From CATOSP01 sp034422355 (lineage in GTDB: Bacteria; Chloroflexota; Dehalococcoidia; Lucifugimonadales; UBA3495), in NCBI GenBank assembly GCA_034422355.1, contig DAOUJS010000171.1, positions 62,001-126,000 on the forward strand: a stretch of 64,000 nt of DNA, read 5' to 3'. The notes below the pieces were generated by a model that saw only the letters and a list, made by a program, of their open reading frames with translations, searched no databases and was not told where the DNA came from. This document shows positions 1-7,036 of this stretch, piece after piece; within the stretch, counting starts at the first letter, position 1, and the number at the start of each line of letters is the position of its first letter. The position numbers and the translations under genes were made by a program.

Positions 1-687
1 CTGCGGCCCCGCGGGTCCCATGGGTCCCTGCGGGCCCGTCGGCCCTGCCGCTCCTTGGTCACCTGTATCGCCCTTGGGTCCCTGAGCGCCGGTCCCAGGG
101 GGGCCCTGCTCTCCGGGTTCGCCCTGGATACCCTGCGGGCCTTGCGGGCCGGTGTCTCCCTTTTCACCGCGGGTTCCAATGGGCCCTTGCGGTCCGGTAG
201 GCCCTTGTGGGCCGCGAAGCCCCTGGGGGCCGCCTGGGTCACCGGGGTCTCCCTTGTCTCCCTTGGGTCCCACGGGCCCTGTAGGTCCTTGTACACCCTG
301 TACACCCTGTGGGCCTCTGGCTCCCTCAGGTCCGCGCGGTCCGCCTGGGTCTCCCTTGTCTCCCTTGGGTCCCTGCGGTCCCGCTGGTCCGGCTGCCCCA
401 GCTTCTCCCCGAGATCCGGCTGGCCCCTGAGGGCCGACATCACCTTCGGGGCCTTGCTGGCCCGGCGCACCTGCAGAGCCCGCATCACCTTGAGGGCCGG
501 CCGGTCCGGCTGGCCCAGCTTCTCCCTGAGGGCCCGCTGGGCCGGTTGGTCCGGCTGGCCCTGATTCACCTGGTATCCCCTGAGCTCCTGTGCAGGCCGA
601 GGCCACCAGTGCCACAGCAATTGCAATGGCTACGGCTCCTGGCCATCCTCGAACAACCGCGGTTACGCATTTGGACACAATTTTCAT
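1..687 (-). CDS. Collagen-like repeat lipoprotein (3' end outside window)
   Basis: The minus-strand frame opens at ATG 687 and runs without a stop to the window edge (229 codons, so partial). Residues 1-31 form a hydrophobic signal segment ending in the lipobox A-S-A-C with Cys32, predicting a lipid-anchored surface protein. From Gly34 on the protein is about 65 Gly-X-Y triplets, rich in GPA, GPQ, GDK and GEP, as in collagen triple helices. The phase slips at three points: twice a single extra Gly follows GDP, and once a Gly-Thr pair lacks its third residue. A GGGAGG ribosome site lies about ten bases before the ATG and a strong promoter precedes it. Bacterial collagen-like proteins form trimeric stalks; the C-terminal head that would tell its role is not in the window. 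Confidence 0.85.
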   Translation of the reverse strand, partial: MKIVSKCVTAVVRGWPGAVAIAIAVALVASACTGAQGIPGESGPAGPTGPAGPQGEAGPAGPAGPQGDAGSAGAPGQQGPEGDVGPQGPAGSRGEAGAAGPAGPQGPKGDKGDPGGPRGPEGARGPQGVQGVQGPTGPVGPKGDKGDPGDPGGPQGLRGPQGPTGPQGPIGTRGEKGDTGPQGPQGIQGEPGEQGPPGTGAQGPKGDTGDQGAAGPTGPQGPMGPAGPQ

Positions 688-708
688 CTTTATGTTACCT
701 CCCACGGG

Positions 709-737
709 ACTATACTATGGGTTAATTTGGGCGTCAA
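709..737 (-). promoter_or_regulatory. Sigma-70-type promoter of the collagen-like lipoprotein
   Basis: On the minus strand TTGACG (732-737) and TATAGT (709-714) are separated by exactly 17 bp, a near-consensus vegetative promoter. The start codon lies about 20 nt past the -10. The rest of 738-1028 holds no gene or structure that I can support. Confidence 0.75.
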
Positions 738-1028
738 GTAGGAAAATCGGTCAATATAAGATTTGATCCCTGATGTCCATTGAATACGGTTTCCTTAATC
801 TGAACATCGGATTCACAATCCTATACTGGTAATTTTGCTCGAAATACCTTGGGAACATGTACAAATAGCGTCATCAACATGTTTAGAATTGACTCGGACT
901 ATCCTGTCATACACTCCGGGCATCGATACCGTTCGATTGAGGCTTCAATTGGCATTCTCTTCTATGCTAACGGATGGTGTTGTATGATAGCGTCGAAACC
1001 TTACACCGCTCTGTACGGAGGATATGGA

Positions 1029-1871
1029 ATGGCTGAGTACGCCCATCCTGAATCACTGGTCAGCACAGATTGGGTCGCTGAGCACGGGAGCGACGATAAT
1101 GTCCGGCTTGTTGAAGTGGATGTTGACACGGAAGCATACGAAAAAGGGCATATTGCCGGGGCTGTGGGGTGGAACTGGCAGTCCCAGTTGCAACAGGAAG
1201 TCCGCCGTGACCTGGTGGGCAAGGAGGAACTGGAGGGCTTGCTGGGACGTTCGGGCATCGGCAACGACACGACGGTCGTTCTATATGGCGATAACAACAA
1301 CTGGTTCGCTGCCTGGGCTTTTTGGCAGTTGAAGTATTACGGCCATGCCGACGTGCGCATAATGAACGGCGGGCGGGCCAAGTGGGAGGCTGAGGGCAGG
1401 CCCATGACCACCGACGTTCCCAGTCCGGCTCCCTCCACCTACAGGGCCTCGGACCCGGATGACAGCATCCGGGCCTACCGCGACCAGGTCCTCCAGTGGG
1501 TCAACGCCGGTTCGATTTCGCTGGTGGACGTGCGCTCGCCGGCTGAGTTCAGTGGGGAACTGCTGGCCCCTGAGAACCTGCCCCAGGAAGGCTCCCAGCG
1601 GGGCGGACATATCCCGGGCGCGTCCAATATCCCTTGGGGGCAAGCAGTAGCCGAGGATGGCACCTTCAAACCGTCGGACGAACTCCAGGCTCTCTACGGC
1701 GGCCGGGGAATCGACGGCAGCCGGGATACCGTCGCCTACTGCCGGATCGGCGAGCGCTCGTCCCATACCTGGTTCGTTCTAACCCAGCTTCTAGGCTTGG
1801 AGAACGTCCGCAACTATGATGGCTCCTGGACGGAATGGGGCAGCATCGTCGGAGCGCCGATAGAAAAGTAG
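1029..1871 (+). CDS. Thiosulfate/3-mercaptopyruvate sulfurtransferase (tandem rhodanese)
   Basis: The protein has 280 residues and two rhodanese domains, the usual length for TST/MST enzymes, which move sulfane sulfur from thiosulfate or mercaptopyruvate to an acceptor. The N-terminal domain carries the family motif around E-KGHI-GA; the C-terminal domain has the active loop CRIGERS with catalytic Cys238. An Arg-containing loop of this kind is typical of thiosulfate:cyanide sulfurtransferases. The frame can be read back to 849, but ATG 1029 is preceded by GGAGGA at the right distance and starts the conserved fold, so I chose it. No signal peptide is visible, so it should be cytoplasmic. It is monocistronic, with a terminator 54 nt downstream. 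Confidence 0.9.
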   Translation: MAEYAHPESLVSTDWVAEHGSDDNVRLVEVDVDTEAYEKGHIAGAVGWNWQSQLQQEVRRDLVGKEELEGLLGRSGIGNDTTVVLYGDNNNWFAAWAFWQLKYYGHADVRIMNGGRAKWEAEGRPMTTDVPSPAPSTYRASDPDDSIRAYRDQVLQWVNAGSISLVDVRSPAEFSGELLAPENLPQEGSQRGGHIPGASNIPWGQAVAEDGTFKPSDELQALYGGRGIDGSRDTVAYCRIGERSSHTWFVLTQLLGLENVRNYDGSWTEWGSIVGAPIEK

Positions 1872-1924
1872 CCCGAAACGGTCTTCAAGCGCCGTATCAA
1901 CGCCTTTCCATCAACACCTTTCCA

Positions 1925-1950
1925 GGGACGGGTCTCAAACCCGTCCCTTT
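1925..1950 (+). terminator. Rho-independent terminator of the sulfurtransferase gene
   Basis: A perfect 9-bp stem (GGGACGGGT / ACCCGTCCC) with a five-base loop is followed by TTT and T-rich sequence. Just after it, 1988-2007 holds two tandem copies of ATGCCCTTCT of unknown meaning. Confidence 0.7.
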
Positions 1951-2070
1951 GCGTTTGCGTGAGAACCCTCGACCCGGGAGAAATTTCATGCCCTTCTATG
2001 CCCTTCTATGGACAGGCAGACCGCCCCCCAATAATGTGACAACGGGAATATGGCCAGAGGAAATTATTTC

Positions 2071-2133
2071 GTTACAAATTGGAAAAACCCGTTTTACAAA
2101 TCAGCAACATAGGTGTAATAGCTGCCATATAAC
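2071..2133 (+). promoter_or_regulatory. 11-bp-phased regulator boxes and promoter of amt
   Basis: Four pentamers stand in exact 11-bp steps: GTTAC (2071), GAAAA (2082), TTTAC (2093) and GCAAC (2104). A -10-like TATAAC (2128-2133) follows 19 bp after the last box. The spacing GTNAC-N6-GAAAC is that of actinobacterial GlnR sites, and 11-bp direct repeats in general mark OmpR/PhoB-family regulators. The same arrangement precedes the two microprotein genes at 15.7 and 16.6 kb. The regulator itself is not in the window, so its identity is inference. Confidence 0.6.
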
Positions 2134-2180
2134 CTTGCGTATTGGGGGCAACCGAAATTCTACCCTTGGAGTGGATTGCT

Positions 2181-3506
2181 ATGTTACGTCGGCTATTGCT
2201 CGTTGGCATCGCGGGGCTGTTGGCGGCAGGGATCTTGGCGGGATACAACGTCGCGTTCGCGCAGGATGGTACAGACGCTGGAGCTACGGCGTTGAACGAT
2301 GTCGGGAACCTGACCACAATGATGGCGGCGTTCCTGGTGTTCTTTATGCAGGCTGGATTCGCGTTCCTGGGAGCGGGTTTAATCCGGTCACGGAACGTTA
2401 CCAATTACATGACCAAGAGTTTCATGGACTTCGCGATAGCGTCGCTGTCCTTCTGGGCATTCGGATTCGCCATCATGATGGGGACTTCGCAACTTGGGAT
2501 CCTGGGAACGACAAACTTCTTCCTGGTCGATGGCGCAAATGATTGGCAGGTCTACGTCGACTGGATGTTCCAGATGGTGTTTGCAGGCACTGCCGCCACA
2601 ATTGTCGCCGGAGCCGTGGCGGAGCGGACGAAGACTCAGGCATACTTCGCCTACAGCTTCATCATCGGGGCGCTCATTTACCCGCTGTACGGGCACTGGG
2701 TCTGGAATGATGGTGGATGGTTGGCCGGGTTGGCGTCGATTGGACTGCCGGGCGCAGCTGACTACGCTGGCTCAGGCGTTGTACACGCCGTTGGCGGATT
2801 CGTTGCTCTGGCCGGGGCGGCGGTTGTTGGGCCGAGGATCGGCAAGTTCAACTCCGACGGTTCAGCAAACGTGCTTCCGGGCCATAATGTACCCTTCGTG
2901 ATCATTGGGACGTTCATCCTGTTCTTCGGCTGGTTCGGGTTCAACATCAACTCGGGCAGCTCCATCGGGCTGAACGCCATCAACACCTTGCTGGCAGGCG
3001 CAACCGGCGCGGTGGTGGCCGTGTACATCCAGCTGGTGCGCACGGGCAAGACGGACATTCTGGCCGGCTGCAACGGCGCTCTCGCCGGGCTGGTGGGCAT
3101 CACGGCCCCGGTAGCCTATGTCGATCCCTGGGCGGCAGTGGTCATCGGTGCCATAGCGGCCCCGATAATGCTGGCTTCCGTCAGCGTTATCGAGAACGTG
3201 TTCAAAATCGATGACCCGGTCGGAGCGGCTTCTGTCCACGGAACCTGTGGTCTCTGGGGGATTCTGGCGGTCGGCATCTTCGCCAGCGGCAACAATGACG
3301 TTACCGGTCTGGTTGGCGGGAACGCGACGCAGATTGTGTCCCAGTTGATCAGCATGGGCGTGGTCCTGGCTTGGGCGCTGGTCACCGGCTTCGTGCTGTT
3401 CTTTGTCCTCAAGGCTACTATGGGTGTCCGTGCAACTGACGAGGAGCAGAGGGAGGGTCTGGACTCGACCGAGCATGGCGTGGCCGCTTACCCGGGCGAG
3501 GCCTAG
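2181..3506 (+). CDS. amt: Ammonium transporter, Amt/MEP/Rh family
   Basis: The protein has 441 residues with about eleven transmembrane helices after an N-terminal hydrophobic segment ending near AFAQD, probably a cleaved signal peptide as in other Amt proteins. Family landmarks are visible: the ADYAGSGVVHAVGG segment with the periplasmic-side Asp and first pore His, and ASVHGTCGLWG with the second pore His. It conducts ammonium or ammonia into the cell. ATG 2181 is preceded by GGAGTGG; an upstream ATG at 2142 would only add 13 non-conserved residues. No glnK (PII) gene follows, which is unusual because amt and glnK are often paired. Control by a GlnR-like regulator is suggested by the phased boxes upstream. 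Confidence 0.95.
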   Translation: MLRRLLLVGIAGLLAAGILAGYNVAFAQDGTDAGATALNDVGNLTTMMAAFLVFFMQAGFAFLGAGLIRSRNVTNYMTKSFMDFAIASLSFWAFGFAIMMGTSQLGILGTTNFFLVDGANDWQVYVDWMFQMVFAGTAATIVAGAVAERTKTQAYFAYSFIIGALIYPLYGHWVWNDGGWLAGLASIGLPGAADYAGSGVVHAVGGFVALAGAAVVGPRIGKFNSDGSANVLPGHNVPFVIIGTFILFFGWFGFNINSGSSIGLNAINTLLAGATGAVVAVYIQLVRTGKTDILAGCNGALAGLVGITAPVAYVDPWAAVVIGAIAAPIMLASVSVIENVFKIDDPVGAASVHGTCGLWGILAVGIFASGNNDVTGLVGGNATQIVSQLISMGVVLAWALVTGFVLFFVLKATMGVRATDEEQREGLDSTEHGVAAYPGEA

Positions 3507-3511
3507 ACCCC

Positions 3512-3543
3512 AGGCCGAATGGCCTGCCCTTGCGGCAAGGGGC
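3512..3543 (+). terminator. Two small hairpins directly after amt
   Basis: AGGCC-GAAT-GGCCT (3512-3525) is followed at once by CCCTTG-CGG-CAAGGG (3527-3541). There is no T tract, so factor-independent termination here is only possible. Confidence 0.4.
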
Positions 3544-3595
3544 GAGACCATCTGATCTCATGCGCAGGAATCAAGTATCGCGCATTAACGTGAAT

Positions 3596-3635
3596 GCCCT
3601 CGTCACCCTGGCTGACCAGCCAGGGTGACGAGGGC
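3596..3635. repeat. Perfect 18-bp inverted repeat downstream of amt
   Basis: GCCCTCGTCACCCTGGCT (3596-3613) and its exact reverse complement (3618-3635) enclose a four-base loop GACC. No T tract follows on either strand. It may be a strong transcript-end structure or a mobile palindromic repeat. Confidence 0.7.
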
Positions 3636-4006
3636 CCACAATGTCGCCCAACCCTTCTTCAACTTCCGGCTCAGATGCTCCTTCGACACGTCCTGGCCGA
3701 ATCACATCGTCCTGCAGATGCACGCCCCGCCTTGGGTCCAGCCCAGAAGCAGCCCGTGGACGGACGTTGACAATGGGAGGGCGTCTGGATAACATCCGTG
3801 GCATCACCCATGTCGGGTTCCCTCGTAATGCCGTGCAGGCGCAGGAATTCCTCTACGTGCCGCACATGTTGGCAAATTGGCTTGGCAGACTCAGTGGTCG
3901 CCGTCATTATCAGCTTCACATCAACCGATAAATTCCCCGCCAGCTTGCGAGAACCCACACATAACCATATCCACAATCGCTTGCCTCAACTCCCGGTGGC
4001 GCTCTA
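3636..4006. other. Intergenic stretch without a supportable gene
   Basis: Several overlapping short frames exist on both strands, but none has a good ribosome site or recognisable protein features. I see no terminator or RNA structure beyond the hairpin at 3596-3635. Confidence 0.5.
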
Positions 4007-5461
4007 ATGGGAGACTCTCCGCCTCGGGTGACGGGTCCTCAGCATGGCGAGAGGCCGGAGACGCCGTGGAGAATCCACGTTTCAGATGGACTGTCCGGCC
4101 TTCCCTTGACCACCCGAATCCTGGTGTTGCTGACTCCAGGCATCTCCCTGAAACGTTGGTTGATCATTGGAGGGCTGGGATTAGCGGCTATATGCCTCGG
4201 CGTCCTGCTCGCTCTTCAAGTGCCCCTTGGCCTTGGCTTGGACTCGTTGGCAGGAGCGCTCAGCCCGAGAGGAACTCATAGCCTGCTCAGGGGAGGCATA
4301 TGCATTGTCGCCGGCACAGTTCTCACCGCATTAGCTGCATATATGCTGAATCGGACCCTGTCCAACGCGAGAAGCGGGAGAAGGCAATGGCCACTGATAG
4401 ACTCAATATACATCGGCCGCGTGTTGGCCACAGGGCCGAAGATAGTGGCCATCGGAGGCGGCAGCGGCCTGCCCAACCTGCTCCGGGGATTGAAGCACTA
4501 TACGACGAACATCACCGCGGTAGTCACTGTTGCTGACGACGGAGGCAGCTCCGGCCGGCTCCGTTCCGAAATGGACATGCCGCCGCCTGGCGACATCCGC
4601 AACTGCCTGGTGGCCCTGGCCGACCCGCTCTATCAAAGCGGGGCCGTCATGCAGGAGTTGATGGACTACCGCTTCTCCACCAACGGCCAATTGGACGGCC
4701 ACAGCTTCGGGAATATCCTCATCGCCGCCTTGGCGGATATCGAGGGCGGCTTCTACAAGGGAGTGGAGACTGCCGGGCAGTTGTTGCGGATTAGGGGCAA
4801 GGTAGTCCCGTCTACCTCAAGCAACGTTACCTTGGTGGGCAGGACCGTGTCAGGCCAGCGACTGGTCGGCGAGACCGAAGTGGGTTCAACCAGGGAGCAC
4901 CTGCGGATGGTATCGCTTGACCCGCACTGCGCCCCGCCACACCCGGAGGCGGTGCAGGCCATCGCGGAGGCGGACCTGCTGATCCTGGGTCCCGGTAGCC
5001 TCTTTACCAGCGTGGTGCCGAACCTGCTGGTCAGCGGCATCGCCTCCGCTGTCGAGGACACAGGCGCGCTGAAGATGTTCGTGTGCAATGTGGCCGACCA
5101 ACCGGGAGAGACCGACGGGTTCACCATCCCGGACTACGTGGAGGTTATCCGTCACTACGCTGGTCACGCCTCGATAGATGCTGTGGTCGCCAACAGCAAC
5201 TTGCTGGACGCTGAGCGTGAGGCGGCTTTCAAGCTCGTCTGCCCCGAGGCTGTTTGGAACGACTCTGCCGAGTATGTGTTGGCAGACGTCATCAGCGAAG
5301 ACCAACCCACCAGGCACGACCCGGCAAAACTCGCCCAAGCCATCACTAGGGCCTACAGCAGAAACCGGGGCAACCGTACCCGGCTGCCCCGGAGCTTATA
5401 TCACCCCTTGCCCGGCCACTGGGAACTTGGCGCACCATCAGCGCAAGACGGACTGGCCTAA
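4007..5461 (+). CDS. yvcK: YvcK/CofD-like gluconeogenesis factor with N-terminal membrane anchor
   Basis: The protein has 484 residues. After two predicted membrane helices (about residues 48-70 and 95-113) comes a CofD-like Rossmann domain with the nucleotide-sugar loop IGGGSGL near 149-155, then TVADDGGSSGRLR, PPPGDIRNCL and HSFGNI. The YvcK/MgfA family binds UDP-sugars and is needed for growth on gluconeogenic carbon sources and for envelope homeostasis. The usual partners whiA and rapZ are absent here. The stop codon overlaps that of the convergent transporter gene by four bases (CTAA). The exact start is less sure because the first 40 residues are not conserved. Confidence 0.85.
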   Translation: MGDSPPRVTGPQHGERPETPWRIHVSDGLSGLPLTTRILVLLTPGISLKRWLIIGGLGLAAICLGVLLALQVPLGLGLDSLAGALSPRGTHSLLRGGICIVAGTVLTALAAYMLNRTLSNARSGRRQWPLIDSIYIGRVLATGPKIVAIGGGSGLPNLLRGLKHYTTNITAVVTVADDGGSSGRLRSEMDMPPPGDIRNCLVALADPLYQSGAVMQELMDYRFSTNGQLDGHSFGNILIAALADIEGGFYKGVETAGQLLRIRGKVVPSTSSNVTLVGRTVSGQRLVGETEVGSTREHLRMVSLDPHCAPPHPEAVQAIAEADLLILGPGSLFTSVVPNLLVSGIASAVEDTGALKMFVCNVADQPGETDGFTIPDYVEVIRHYAGHASIDAVVANSNLLDAEREAAFKLVCPEAVWNDSAEYVLADVISEDQPTRHDPAKLAQAITRAYSRNRGNRTRLPRSLYHPLPGHWELGAPSAQDGLA

Positions 5462-6834
5462 TGTCGGCCGTGTTCTCCATCGTGGCCGTGTTCACGCCCA
5501 TGTTCGCCCTCGTTGGCATGGCCGTGGCCGTGGTGTCCGGTAACGGCAGGGCGTCCCGGCGGTGCCAGGGGCACCAGCAGCAAGACCACCGAGGAAACCA
5601 GGTAGAGTGCGGCGATGAAGTAGAAGGTCGCGTGTATGCCCTGGGTGTCGAACAAGGCCCCGGCAATGAGAGGGGAGGCCGCGGCCAGGGCGAACCGGGA
5701 GAAGGAGAACACTCCCAGGGTGCTCGCCGCCACTCCTTCGCCCACGGTGTCCAGCGCCGCGGCGGTGAGGATTGGCTGATCGCTGAAGAAGAACGTCCCG
5801 ATCAGCGCCAGGATTACGATGAGTGAGATGCCTTCCCCAAAGGGCACAAGCAGTGCGGTCAGTAGGCACAGGACCAACATTCCCGGGACCAGGACAACCT
5901 TCCTACCGAAGCGGTCGGATAGGTATCCCATTGCCGGGGTGGATATGACGCCTACGCCCACCAGCAGGGCCACGTGCAGCCCAAGGTTCCACTTGGCCAT
6001 CCCCAGCCCCGCGGCAGCGTTTTCTCCCGTGGGAGCTTCCGGCAAGCCGAGGTACAGGGCCAGGAATGGAACGAAGGCTACGGCAGCCATCCCCCGGAGA
6101 CCTCCGACCAGCATGATGCCCCACAGCCGCGGGTGGCTGCGGAAGGACCGGCCTGTCTGCGAAAGCTGCTCGCCGAGACCGGTAACCCGCGTGTCCCCGG
6201 AGGCGTTCTTGCCGATGTCGTGGAATGCCCAGTAGACCAGGAAGCTGAGCACGAGGGGCAAGACCGTGTAGACGCTGAGAATCTCGCGCCAGGACAGCGC
6301 GACAATTAGCACGCCGGAGAGAAGAAAGCCGGTAAGGGCCGGGCCAAGTACATCCCCTATGTTTCCGCCGATGCCGTGAAAGGACAGGGCCGATCCCCTG
6401 TGGTGGGAAAAGTGGTGGGACAGCGCAGCCGTGGCGGGCAGATGCCAGACCGACGCTGCCATTGCGACAATAGCCATGCCCAGCAGCAGTACCGGATATA
6501 TTGGGGCCAGTCCCATGACCAGCCAGCCGATGCCGAACAGGGCCATGCAGAAGGCCATGACCAGTCCCCAGTACCGGCGCACCATGTCAGTCACCACGCC
6601 GCCCGGCAGCGCGATAACGCCCGATACGACCTCTCGTGTGGTCGAGATTGCGCCCACCTGGACGCCGGACAGGCCGAAGGTGGCTACCACCGCCGGGAGC
6701 ATCACAAAGAAACTTTGGGTGAACCAGTGGAAGATGCCGTGTCCGCCGCTAAGTCCGCTCAGGATGAATGGCGCGGTCCCTCTCAATCCTCTGGGCCGGT
6801 CTTCTACGGCATGTCCCGGATGAGCTTCCTGCAT
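5458..6834 (-). CDS. MFS transporter with histidine-rich C-terminus
   Basis: The protein has 458 residues and twelve hydrophobic segments, with the MFS loop GYLSDRFGRK between helices in the second half. Overall it resembles the fosmidomycin-resistance-type and related drug or metabolite exporters; the substrate cannot be read from sequence. The last 26 residues contain nine histidines alternating with Gly, Glu and Asp (GHHGHGHANEGEHGREHGHD and onward), a likely metal-binding cytoplasmic tail. I chose ATG 6834 because GGGAG stands seven bases before it; the frame can be read to 7005 but that extension is not hydrophobic. It is convergent with yvcK and divergent from ligA. Confidence 0.85.
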   Translation of the reverse strand: MQEAHPGHAVEDRPRGLRGTAPFILSGLSGGHGIFHWFTQSFFVMLPAVVATFGLSGVQVGAISTTREVVSGVIALPGGVVTDMVRRYWGLVMAFCMALFGIGWLVMGLAPIYPVLLLGMAIVAMAASVWHLPATAALSHHFSHHRGSALSFHGIGGNIGDVLGPALTGFLLSGVLIVALSWREILSVYTVLPLVLSFLVYWAFHDIGKNASGDTRVTGLGEQLSQTGRSFRSHPRLWGIMLVGGLRGMAAVAFVPFLALYLGLPEAPTGENAAAGLGMAKWNLGLHVALLVGVGVISTPAMGYLSDRFGRKVVLVPGMLVLCLLTALLVPFGEGISLIVILALIGTFFFSDQPILTAAALDTVGEGVAASTLGVFSFSRFALAAASPLIAGALFDTQGIHATFYFIAALYLVSSVVLLLVPLAPPGRPAVTGHHGHGHANEGEHGREHGHDGEHGRH

Positions 6835-7036
6835 GTCGCGCTCCCTCTGGAGGCCCGGGACCTGGACGCGGCAGGGGCTGGAGCCGCCGCTGAGGACCCG
6901 CCTCCCGGTGGTTAAGCTTGTGGAAATGTGACAGGTGGAACCTTTCTTCTTGGATTCACCAGCGATATTATACTTGTTGGCCTTGCCATTCAACGCTACG
7001 GCCAACCAATTACGGAATCAACCGGAGACCGAACGC

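Noticed and set aside
55..725. Three overlapping plus-strand frames of 92-169 residues
   Set aside because: They are shadows of the Gly-X-Y repeat on the minus strand; the minus frame has signal peptide, lipobox, ribosome site and promoter.
1281..1766. 161-residue minus-strand frame inside the sulfurtransferase gene
   Set aside because: It lies entirely within a well-supported gene and shows no protein family features; GC-rich DNA often leaves such frames open.
2041..2180. Possible glutamine riboswitch before amt
   Set aside because: No glnA-motif core is visible; the phased 11-bp boxes explain the region better.
2862..3551. 229-residue minus-strand frame across amt
   Set aside because: Antisense to conserved Amt helices, with no ribosome site or recognisable motif.
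3571..3976. Frames of 78-101 residues after amt
   Set aside because: No ribosome sites, odd composition and overlap with the 18-bp palindrome; kept as intergenic.
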